Shown: positions 12,977 through 22,405 of the stretch, piece after piece
Layout of the letters: every line of letters starts with the position of its first letter
Position numbering within the stretch: the first letter of the stretch is position 1
Assembly: GCA_037693485.1 (NCBI GenBank)
Contig: CM075346.1
Span: forward strand, 51,878,001 to 51,942,000
Length of the DNA: 64,000 nucleotides
Origin: Kitagawia praeruptora
Lineage: Eukaryota; Streptophyta; Magnoliopsida; Apiales; Apiaceae
Direction: 5' to 3'
The notes under the pieces: model-generated
What the model was told of the DNA's origin: nothing
Database searches by the model: none
What the model saw: the letters and a program-made list of their open reading frames with translations, nothing else
Translations under genes and position numbers: made by a program

Positions 12977-13390
12977 AGGAGTGTAATGCCCCCAAATCCC
13001 CTACAGGAATCCAGGTAGTCACATCTCTTGCGGAATATTCAATCACCTGCTCACAATATAATCTACAACAATATCCATAACAAACTCCATAATCTACTCC
13101 ACGGGTTATAGTCTTAGAACAAGTACTTACTTATCCAAAAGTGTTTACACATCAGAGTATCCTCCAGAATCTTATTACAACTTCAAAGTACTAGATAATA
13201 AAGCATTAAACAACTTCTTTCCAGCTTGCACCCTCCTCAGGTACTATAAGGCTAACACACTGAATTAGTTGCTTTTCCCCTTCCCTTTATCTCGGTTCGC
13301 CACACTAGTGCCAGCTCAGGACGCCGCTGTTTGATAATATTTAAAATAGGAATAATGAGCCAAAAATGCCCAGAAAGTTTTATATCCCTA

Positions 13391-13446
<56 letters not shown>
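13391..13446. repeat. (TA)n microsatellite
   Basis: About 27 uninterrupted TA dinucleotides inside the solo LTR, immediately upstream of the mitochondrial rRNA fragment. Confidence 0.97.
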
Positions 13447-13450
<4 letters not shown>

Positions 13451-13554
13451 CAATACTTCTTAAGAGATGAAACCCTTGGGTTCTCCGCCATACTGAATAT
13501 TACCCATATACATTGGGTGATATATATAGTTGGTATGAAAGTGAAAGTTGTTTT

Positions 13555-13882
13555 GTTTAGTACGAGATCGCTTCACAGCTCGCGGTGCTTACACCTATTG
13601 CCTATCGAAGTTCTGTTCAAAAACCTCGTCCGAGAACTTGTATAGAGAAGGATTTTCCACGGTGCAGCAGTTCTTCCATACCAACTTAGCTACCCGGTGC
13701 TGCTATTGGCATGACAACCGGTACACCATAGGTTGGCCCAACCCAGTCCTCTCGCACTAGGGTTGGCTCCTCGCAGTTCTCCCTTTAACACCAATGGTAG
13801 ATAGGAACCGAACTGTCTCACGACGTTCTAAACCCAACTCACGTACCACTTGAATCGGCGAACAACCGAACCTTTGGGACCT
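13555..13882 (-). pseudogene. rrn26: Nuclear copy of the 3' end of mitochondrial 26S rRNA
   Basis: The minus strand carries the universally conserved 3' part of a bacterial-type large-subunit rRNA. In order: GTTCGCCGATT, AGTGGTACGTGAG, AGAACGTCGTGAGACAGTTC, the sarcin-ricin loop as AGTGCGAGAGGAC (normally AGTACGAGAGGAC), GGTGTACCGGTTGTCATGCC and CCGGGTAGCTAAGTTGG. It ends AGCGATCTCGTACTAAAC, which fits the plant mitochondrial 26S terminus. The cytosolic 25S differs throughout, and the plastid 23S lacks the GCCAACCTATGG segment. About 328 bp are kept, with substitutions at normally invariant sites, so it is a dead copy. It lies wholly within the solo LTR. Confidence 0.88.
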
Positions 13883-13983
13883 TATATACTTCCATTACTA
13901 CTAATGTACCCTATTCAGGAGATTTCCCTCGTCATCTATCCGTAAAGGATGATCAGTCCTATTACAGCTGTTATTTGCTACCG

Positions 13984-14217
13984 GTAGAGGATGAGTACGC
14001 CTCCTCACCCTAAGTGCTACTGGAAGAGGATGAGTACGCCTCCTCACCTTAAGATAAACTGGTAGAGGATGAGTACGCCTCCTCACCCTAAGATATACTG
14101 GCAGAGGATGAGTACGCCTCATCGCCCTAAGATATAATGGTAGAGGATGAGTACGGCTCCTCACCCTAAGATATACTGGTAGAGGATGAGTACGCCTCCT
14201 CACCCTAAGATATACTA
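13984..14217. repeat. 39-bp minisatellite, six copies
   Basis: Six head-to-tail 39-bp units, each carrying GTAGAGGATGAGTACGCCTC then CTCACCCTAAGATATACTG, differing at a few positions. Because 39 is a multiple of three, the minus strand shows a chance open frame with a 13-residue repeat (RRRTHPLPV). The related LTR at 30845-34224 has a shorter counterpart near 31780-31850. Confidence 0.93.
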
Positions 14218-17212
14218 CTATCATCTATATTATCCGGATGACAACAATCAACAGCAAGGTATATGCATATTAAATTGCAAGAAGAAAACATCTCCGATAA
14301 GTAATCAACTAGATAGAATAATTTCATTAAATCATCTTTGTTATTTCTCCAAAACAAAGCGGTTTTAAGAAAACATTTTGAAAATGATATTCATCTAATT
14401 AAATAAATTTAATTAGACGAATAAGGTTTATTTGTGATGTTGCCTTTAGGTTAATTATTGCGAAATTCTTTTAAAAATCTTTGTCCGAGTTTTTTAAATT
14501 AAATTCTCCTCAGCACTTCGTGCTCATCGCCTACTCCTTATGTTATATCTACTTGGAAAGTAGGTTACTTCTAACCATACTTCCATTATCTCCTTATTAT
14601 GTTTACTAGCATTTAACTACTACTACGAACAACTTTCATTACAAATTATCTCTACTCCGAACGATAGAGGAAGAGTTAGTATACTTACAATTAAGGATCA
14701 AAAACTTAATCAATATATTTTCTGCATTTCAATATATATATATATATATACTCTGAATGATAGAGTATGCACAAGTAAACTTGCCTGGTACTCTGGATGC
14801 AGTACGGCTCGTGACGGTGTCCGACAATCTAAACAAGTCAAAGAAAATACTCAATCAATCCTCTATACGATCCACTTATAACTTAACGCTTAAACACTTA
14901 ATCAAATCACAACCCATGCATTAATGGGTCCCTCTAGACTCGTACTAAGTCCATGTTAATCGATAAACACTTAAGTCACAAGTTTAGTCCGAAAGCGTTC
15001 CTCAAATTCAAGTTATACTTAACCATTTATAACCTCGTTGTTCACACCAATATGTTGCCTTGATAATTCTTAACAAGTCTCATGTTTTAGTCGACTCAAA
15101 ATCCTTCTTTTAACTAAGCCAAAATGGATGGTCAAAGTAGAACCTCTAGAGTTGACTTTCCTGAGAATTACTATTCCATGACTCGCACTCCAACACTTTT
15201 AATAAATCACTGGAAACCTACTTAAATATGAAACCACCTCTAAAATCATCTTTGGTATTGTAATATTTATCATAAAAATCTTGATTCAAAAACATGGGTC
15301 TAGATAGGTGAAATGTATTTTCGAAGTTCAGTCAACTGCGGATTCTTACTATTTGCACCACTTTTACTAAACCTTCATAACTCAAATGACGCACCGTTTT
15401 CGCATGCACAATCTAGAGAATGTCTAGAAGGTAACCTAATCAAGACATGGCTCTGGTCAGAAGAGGTATTTTTCGTAATTTACAAAACATGGCAGGAGGT
15501 TTACAATGAATAGTATCACCTCCTAAAAGGGCTTTTCCACTTGCGCAATCTCGGCTAACGCATTTTTATAAAATCGGAAAATAATCTTTTTAACTCGAAA
15601 CCTTCAAAAAAACCTTGCTAACGGACTTCAGTAATTACCCTCAAAATTTCATATTATAATTCGACTATTAAGGTTCTCAATCATAGCCTCAAAGTAGGTA
15701 CATTTCTGCAGTGAAATCTCTTGAACCACTTTCACTAAAACTAGCCTATCTCTTAAACCGTAAACTCTTTTAATGCGATTCTTGTGGCCACGGAAACTAG
15801 AAACCAAAAGATACACAATCAAATGCAGTGGTTAACCTTTTAACAATTTTATGGTCTCGGGTTTCAACTGTTAAAGAGGTTTACAAAATTCGGGCATTAC
15901 GACGGCTCTAAATCGAACATTACCATTTTGTTTCATCTCAAACAAGCCACACAAGGCAACCCATACTCTAATATCATAAACCAACACTCATACTAGGCCT
16001 ATAAGGGCAGTGGTAAGGTCCAATGACCACCACTCAGAATATACACCTCAAAACAAAGCTAAACAATCATATAAACTCTTAACATGAACTCATCTTTACA
16101 CTAACATCAAAACTCCACCAAAACTCATATAAATAAAATGTGAAGTTGAGGTTTATACCTTCCTTGATACTCTAACAACACTAAAAAAGCTTTTTATACC
16201 TTATAATAGCCTTGGGTAGTCTTAACAAAGCCTAAAAGCCATGAACAAAACATGAAAACAACTTAAAACCCTATTCATCATCAACTTTGTAAAATCTATA
16301 TCGAAAAATTATAGATTGGTTCTCAAATATTAACCACACCTTTTACTCTTCAATGGATTTCTTTTGAGCTATAGATCTTAAGATTTGGTGCTTAGTTGCT
16401 AGGGTTTTGAGCCTCTTCTTCATGCTGGTCAGAAAGTACCCAGATTTGCTTTCTTGGTTGTTCTTGATATTTTCTCTCTTTTTAATTCATTGTTTGACTT
16501 ATTCAACTATGGTTGGATGATATATACAGGATAGGATCAGATGTTAAAAGATGCTCTAATCCCCTACGTTCTTGTGCAAGGTGTGTTTGATAAGCTTGGT
16601 TGATATTTGTTTTGTTTTTAGAATTGATTTAAGTGATTTAAATTACTTAAATCCTAAACTATTTTGATTTAATACTTGAACTAAATATTTTAATTCAATT
16701 GATATAATTCTCTTGATGATCATGTAGAATATTTAATCTCATTATGAACTCAATCCAAATTCCATAATTCGTTCGCTTTATCGCTCAATCTCGTTATAAA
16801 GTTCTAGCTATTTCTAGAACGTTCGTTATACTAACTCAGGGGTTTTCATTCTAAATCCTCAAATCACCTTTAATAAAATAATAAAATATAAAATCCTCAA
16901 ATCCTCAATTCAAATATATCACTTGTCTTGATCGCATTGATGCTCTTCACTGCTCGGTCAAATATTCTATGAAACTAAAGTTTGGAATTTCTGAATTCCG
17001 ATCGAGTTTACATATACTTATTTACCTCGTAGATTACTAATATAACCTCGAAATATCCATTTCTAATCCCGTACATAGGGTAACATTAAAAATTTCTTAA
17101 TCCTAAAAAATAACTATTCATCCATAATTTCACTATTCATCCATGTAAATCAGTATTCATCCCTCAAATTAAAATTTTTCTCAAGTACAGAAATTTGGGT
17201 TATTACAAGGAG

Positions 17213-18300
17213 CATCCAGATCTTCCTCAGATTTACTATTAACTCTGTAATGATATGCTGGTAACAACTTCAGTATTGCTCTAACTGTCTAGTTGTCAAT
17301 ACAATATTATCATCAACAATTTCATTTTCTTCACTGGAATCACAACTTTGTGCAACATTTACCTTCCTGTTTCCTTTATTTTGATTCCATTTCCCTGAAT
17401 TTCCAGAAGTACCTCCTCCCTTCTGAGAACTATTTCCAATTCTTTTATGATCTTTTCAGGATATCCTCCCTGGATATCCAATTATACTCCAACAATTCTC
17501 ACGACTATGATCTTTTCTGTCACACTCTGTACACACTCCATCATGTTTATCACTTATAGAATTGTGCACTCTACTATACATAACAACTGTCTCATGTCCT
17601 TGATTCTCACTAAGAGCTGCTCTTTGCGATTCCTCTTGTTGAATCATAGAACATGTCATTGCAATAGTTGGCAAAGGTACATACATCACAATTAGACTTC
17701 GTTGTGAAGCGTAACCATCCAAACCATTCAAGAATTGAAACAAATATGATTCTTGTTTTTGAACCTCTAGAGCCTTTAGAAACACTGTAATTTCATCAAT
17801 AAGTGTACTAGTTATAGGTAACACACTCATAGCATCGATTTCTTCCCAAAGCGTACTTAGAGATATATAGTACTCTACAAGTGTTGATCCATTCTATTTG
17901 ACAGTAAACAAATCTTTATTCAATTAATATTTCCATGATTCATTTGTTAATTGAAAATATTGTTCTAACAACTTCCACACATCAGCCACAGAATTGATAA
18001 ACAAGATCGATTTCTTTATAGAATCATAAATGTTATTATGAAGACAAGAGATTACCATATTTTTGCACGTATCCCACTGCAAAACATTTGTTGCCTCAGT
18101 TGTGCTCCGTGTTTCTTTTCCATCCACAAAACCCTAACTTTCTCTTTGATTCTAATTGAATCTTTATCGATCGTCTACATGTGCGATAATCATGTACACC
18201 TTACAGTTTCACAACACTTACAGACATCGGTCCATCACTAGGATGCAGGAACAATGGATTTTGCATATCTACAAATGAAAATCTACTTCTAGTCGCCATA
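17213..18300 (-). pseudogene. Copia gag
   Basis: The start at 18300 reads MATRSRFSFVDMQNPLFLHP, a typical copia Gag N-terminus. It is followed by a Gag core (WDTCKNMVISCLHNNIYDSI, VADVWKLLEQYFQ) and a zinc knuckle CTECDRKDHSRENCWSIIGYP near 17520-17465. Stops near 18205 and 17923 and at least one frame change break it. It ends where the solo LTR interrupts the element; protease resumes at 12976. Confidence 0.88.
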
Positions 18301-18474
18301 GATATGCTTCAATACGTAAAAATCAAGATTTAACTTGTCAATTAACTACGAAACACCACTGACAAAGCTTCAATTTGAAGAATCAAGCTTCAATCGCAGC
18401 GATTTTCGTTTAACTTCATATTCTATCTACAAGAGCAAAAGATTTCAACAGATTCAAAAATTCTTACATTCACA

Positions 18475-18486
18475 GTTGTGATACCA
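18475..18486 (-). other. Copia primer binding site
   Basis: The minus strand TGGTATCACAAC resembles the initiator-Met PBS and lies between the short 5' LTR and gag. Confidence 0.65.
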
Positions 18487-18748
18487 TAAAGAAATTAATA
18501 AAGTGATTGCAATCTTGAACACAAAGAAATTCATATCATCTCTCTAGAATATAATATACAACCTTGAGTCCTAATCTGTTACATTTCAGTCTATATATTT
18601 CTATTAGATCATAACTAACTCCATAACCGAATATCAATGTACAATGTCTAAGATGCCCTTGACTCTATCAATAAAATTACTAATGTGATCTTGTAACTTA
18701 TTCATGTTGACCAGCTGCTTTGATAACCACACTTGGTGCCTTATTACA
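18487..18748 (-). repeat. 5' LTR of the copia element, about 262 bp
   Basis: On the minus strand it starts TGTAATAAGGCACC and ends shortly before the PBS with ...ACTTTATTAATTTCTTTA. The position just upstream of PBS and gag supports the call. There is no 3' partner in the window to confirm the edges, and the expected terminal CA is degraded. Confidence 0.6.
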
Positions 18749-18842
18749 CAGTTATTATGTATAGAAGATATTTTAATCAATATAGCATTGCCATATATGT
18801 TATTGGTTAATATTATAATTAATGGATATTTTCAATGGTTCC
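18749..18842. other. Short unique spacer and left target duplication of the Tat-like element
   Basis: About 90 bp of AT-rich sequence ending in GTTCC (18838-18842). The same GTTCC follows the Tat-like element at 62117-62121, so 18749-18842 and 62122 onward were once contiguous. Confidence 0.8.
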
Positions 18843-19327
18843 TATTGTGGAATAAAAATGAGGGTTTTAGATTGCGGCTAGGATTCGTGCGTTTTTAATG
18901 CTAGAATTGGTGAGCTTCGAGCTTCAATGGTTGTTTTTGCGTTTCAAGATTGAGCGGTCCTTGCAAGATGCCTACGTATCTCAAAGTTGAGAATCAAGCC
19001 AAGACATAGTTCTGAGGATGATGGGTCAGACCCTTATTAAGGCGTTGGGAGCCTAAGATTTAGAGTAGGGTTAGAAGACTTGATGGACAAGTTACCTTGT
19101 AGGAGTCTGTTTCCATGTTGAATTAGGTACCTTGGAGACTACTTCTTATAGGAGTAATATCCTTATTTGACTCTTATTGTTGAGCTATTAATCACCCTCA
19201 ATATTAATTACAAAAATTAATATTGAATTAGGGTTTTGGGCCTCATTAATGGGCTTCGTATTTGGACCAAACTAGGTTCATTTAATGCACCACTAATTGT
19301 GTCTTTAGTTATTTTCAGCCCATATCA
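18843..19327 (-). repeat. 3' LTR of the Tat-like element
   Basis: The plus strand starts TATTGTGGAATAAAAATGAG (expected TG; the 5' LTR keeps TGTTGTGG) and ends CAGCCCATATCA. It contains TTAATATT-rich and GGGTTTTGGGCCTC segments shared with 61736-62116. Confidence 0.92.
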
Positions 19328-19340
19328 TTTGCCCCCCAAG
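19328..19340 (-). other. Polypurine tract of the Tat-like element
   Basis: The minus strand CTTGGGGGGCAAA abuts the 3' LTR start TGATATGGGC. Confidence 0.8.
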
Positions 19341-19539
19341 TTATAGGAAAACTAATCTGATTTTCGTTGAAGTTATAGTTGTCTTTTTCGAGACTCAGGG
19401 TTTATCTTGTACACTAGTGTTTCACGAACACCATCTTGATGTAAAGCATTGAGCGATCGACGCATTTATGATGACGTTTACTTATTTTTCGGGCGAATTA
19501 ACCCTTAATGATGCTTGAACGATGTTAAACATCACTAAT

Positions 19540-19795
19540 CAGCCTTAAAGGACATTTAATCGGTGTTAAATGGAATTATACGGCCTTAAACAGTGCTAAA
19601 CGGCACAAAACGACGTTTAATCGGTGTTAAACGACGTTAAATGGTGCTAAACGACACTAAACAGCAATAAATGACGTTTAATCTGTGTTAAACGGCATTA
19701 AACGGTGCTAAATGATACTAAATAGCACTAAACGCGTTTAATCGGTGTTAAACGGTGTTAAACAGCGCTAAACGGTGCTAAACGACACTAAAATG
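19540..19795. repeat. 10-bp tandem repeat, about 25 copies
   Basis: Runs of a 10-bp unit close to CGGTGTTAAA, drifting as YGRYRYTAAA, with a weaker higher-order period of about 60 bp marked by GACGTTTAATC. It lies upstream of the polypurine tract in the untranslated 3' region of the Tat-like element. Confidence 0.85.
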
Positions 19796-19889
19796 GTGAC
19801 CGAATGATGTTTTTTGAAAAAATTGAATCATCAATGTCATGGTGTTTTGAACATGAAGGTGATGTTTCAAACATCAATTTCAAGCTTCA

Positions 19890-20460
19890 AACACCTTCTC
19901 AGTCGGCTGATGGCCTCCCCTAGAGGTTAGTCGGCTGATGCTCGGTCGGCTGGCGTTTCAAGGCTGACAGAGGTGTTTTGAACAAGAAGGTGATGTTTCA
20001 AACATCACTTTAAAGCTTTAAGCACCTTCTTAGTCGGCTGATGGCCTCCCGCAGAGGTTAGTCGGCTGATGCTCGATCGACTAAAGTCAAAGTGATGTTT
20101 CAAACATCATCTTCAAAATTTGATCATTACCCTCAGTCGGCTGAAGCGAGAGCTCGGTCGGCCGGAGCCTTCCTCAGAAGGTCGGTCGGCCAGCTCTCGA
20201 TTGGCTGAAGGTCGGTCGGTCGGAGCCTTCCTCCGGAGCTCGGTCGGCCGGCTCTCGGTTGGCTGATGGTCGGTCGATCGGAGCCTTCCTCCGGAACTCG
20301 GTCGGCTGGGGCCTTCCTCGGAGCCTCGATCGGCCGGTTCTCAATCCTTTTGCCTCAATGTCAGTCTATGAATGTTGATATTTGGACCTCAACGTCAGTA
20401 TTCGAACGTCGATACTCAGACCTCAATGTCAGTATTCGATCATCGAATGTCATTATTTAA
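19890..20460. repeat. GC-rich degenerate repeats (GTCGGCTGATG / GGTCGGCCGGAG)
   Basis: Two ~120-bp copies (about 19845-19960 and 19975-20080) carry ATGTTTCAAACATCA and GTCGGCTGATGGCCTCCC. Then come short repeats of CTCGGTCGGC and GGAGCCTTCCTC to 20340, and finally three CCTCAA(C/T)GTCAGTATTCGA units at 20380-20450. All sit in the 3' untranslated part of the Tat-like element. Confidence 0.8.
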
Positions 20461-21310
20461 AGTCGATGACCAAACAAACATCCATGACTTCAAATTGGCT
20501 TTCATAGCTTTCGTGACCTTCTGGGCCTTAAATCGCTTGTTGAATCTTTGGTTTTAAACCTTGAATCCATTCATGGTTGTCGGTTATAACCGACCCTTCA
20601 TTCTCATTCTAAGATGTGGAACTTGTGATGAATTTTTTTTAGTTCTTGCCCCTTGCTTCCTATGGTGGAGGTCTTGCTTCTTGGTTGATCGTTCAAGAAG
20701 TTCACTTGCTCCTTAGCACTTGACCTTAGGTTTGGTGTGCCTTGGTTGGTTTTCAACCCTTGATTTTGATTCTAGGATCCCAACCTTATTCTTATGTTCA
20801 TAGGACCTTGCTTTGGTTTGAATTTGACAGGCGGTTCTTGATTTCAAGACCTTGAATTCAAACGACAAGCTCGATTGAAGACAGACAACCTTGTTTGCCA
20901 TCAAGGCTTCAATTCTTAGTCTTGGAATATATTCTCCAGACTTTTCTTTGTTTCCATCATAAAGTATTAGCCTTTTAGCTAATCTTGGCCTTCATGGCTA
21001 ATATCTCGTTTTTCTCCACCTAGGATTCGAGGTTTATGTTCACATATTCAACGTTGGTGTTCTGTATCAAGAAACCCAGGATCCGAAGTTGATTTTTCAA
21101 TTTCCAATTTCCAATTTGAGGTATCAACCTTTCTTATTAGTTTTTCAAATAGGTATTCATAATCAATCACCAACACCTTAATTTAGGTTGGGGGTGTTCT
21201 GGACCACTAACACGAGGTTTCAGATCAATAGGAGGTTTTTTTACCCTCCAAGACATTAATTGAGGTCGTCAGATCAAGACAAGAAGTTTTCTATCTCAGA
21301 CAAAGAAAAC
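20461..21310. other. Tat-like 3' region, no gene recognised
   Basis: About 850 bp. Integrase would be expected between RNase H and the polypurine tract, but I found no HHCC or DDE motif here on either strand. Confidence 0.55.
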
Positions 21311-21905
21311 TTAAATATAACATTCATCAAACTGAACCATTACAGCCTTCACAATCTTCAAATACTTGGCCATGATTTCGTCCTTGGCCTCGAATTCTCC
21401 ATTAAGAGGGCTACTACAAGTCTTGAATCTCCGTAAATCTTGAGATTCTTGACCCTCAAGGCTCTGACCAAGCCTAAACCAGTCAAAAAATCCAACTTCA
21501 AAGGATACTCGATCATATGCTCTGCAAGATTGGGCCTGCACCGCTAGATTTTGTTTTTGACACACCGTCAATATAGAGCACCTAATACTCTTTCAGGGTC
21601 ATGCTTTCATCTTCATTCTTGTTTTCTAGTTCTTTACCTTCTTGGGTTAATACCTCTTGCCCCCCGACTTCTTGGTTATTAATGGTATTTTCAACCATGA
21701 AGTCAGTTAACGCCTGAGCCTTGATGGCCGTCCGAGGCTTATATGTGATGCCAAAATCTCCTAACTCAATTACCCACTTGATTAGCCTTACATTGACTTT
21801 CGGGATATGCAATATGTTTCTTCAGCGGGTGGTCCATCAGAACTTCCACGTCTATCTTTTATTCAGGGTCCTTCAAGGACTTAAACTTTAATTCGATTAT
21901 ATTAT
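21311..21905 (-). pseudogene. Tat-like RNase H and second RNase H-like remnant
   Basis: Minus-strand motifs VEVLMDHPLKK, then IKWVIELGDFGITYKPRTAIK and AQALTDFMVE, are the C-terminal signature of gypsy RNase H in Tat-type Pol. They are followed by a decayed second segment with NGEFEAKDEIMAKYLKIVKA and MVQFDE, like the additional RNase H seen in Tat elements. A frameshift near 21815 and stops around 21570-21590 break it. No RT precedes it. Confidence 0.82.
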
Positions 21906-22323
21906 AATCTAACTCTTGATCCTTCGGGATCTTTTTCTATGCATGTGCTTGTTTTCATTCATATATTCTTTTATTTTTAGTACTTGGTCATCTTGACTTA
22001 CACATATCAGGTGCTTGGCACATAAATAAAATCACATAATCAATGAATGAAAAAAAAACTTGCATTAATAATCTGAAATGGGTTCAACCCTTACATAGAG
22101 TACTGCTGTCCTACTCGGGGCAATAAGCCCTGGAATGGTTTCATCGAACCTTTTTTCTACTTCTCCTATTAAATATGAAGCTACATCCTACTAGGATAGT
22201 TTAAAACATAAGAAACTTTGAGGCATCCATGGCTTCGTCACCTTAGACATTCATGTTTTCAATCGGGAGGACATGCCCCCCCCCCCCCGACTCTGTCAGG
22301 CCTTAACGAGGCTATATAACAGC
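21906..22323. other. Tat-like interior after protease, RT lost
   Basis: Reading minus from 22323, the protease frame continues as CYIASLRPDRV, reaches a 13-base C run (22276-22288, plus strand) and then shows no RT motif. RT was apparently deleted between this point and RNase H. Confidence 0.6.
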
Positions 22324-22328
22324 TTCGT

Positions 22329-22352
22329 TATAACGCCCCAGAAATATCGTAC

Positions 22353-22405
<53 letters not shown>

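Larger units (their letters stand above)
12982..17207 (+). mobile_element. Solo LTR of a long-LTR gypsy element (4.2 kb)
   Basis: It begins TGTAATGCCCCCAAATCC, ends TTTGGGTTATTACA and is flanked by perfect AGGAG duplications (12977-12981 and 17208-17212). There is no internal LTR pair, PBS or gag, so I read it as a solo LTR left by LTR-LTR recombination. Its layout resembles the LTR at 30845-34224 (a CCGGTAGA...GGA repeat block, then sequence ending GGTTATTACA). It also contains a TA microsatellite, a mitochondrial rRNA fragment and a 39-bp minisatellite, listed separately. The rest, 14218-17207, is AT-rich with nothing else recognisable. Confidence 0.85.
2203..18748 (-). mobile_element. Degenerate Ty1/copia retrotransposon, split by two later insertions
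   Basis: Minus-strand pieces appear in copia order: 5' LTR (18748-18487), PBS (18486-18475), gag with a CCHC knuckle, protease (DSGAT), integrase, RT (YVDD) and RNase H. Two insertions with perfect 5-bp target duplications interrupt it: a solo LTR at 12982-17207 (AGGAG) and a Tekay-like element at 2637-10389 (AAAAC). The reading frame is continuous in sense across both breaks, but stops and frameshifts are scattered throughout. The 3' LTR is not seen; at 2202 the sequence passes into another LTR. Copia identity is certain; I do not assign a lineage. Confidence 0.9.

Noticed and set aside
13555..13882. A functional rRNA gene or nuclear 45S rDNA fragment
   Set aside because: Sequence is bacterial/organellar in type, truncated, with changes at invariant sites such as the sarcin-ricin loop.
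13984..14217. Evenly repeated units, possible CRISPR-like array
   Set aside because: The units are contiguous, with no unique spacers, in plant nuclear DNA; it is an ordinary minisatellite.
13901..14224. A 107-codon frame with a 13-residue repeat
   Set aside because: It is a by-product of the 39-bp minisatellite (39 is divisible by 3) inside an LTR.
20266..20557. Overlapping short plus-strand frames (MVGRSEPSSGT..., MLIFGPQRQYS...)
   Set aside because: Both are read from the GC-rich repeat mosaic of the Tat-like 3' region.
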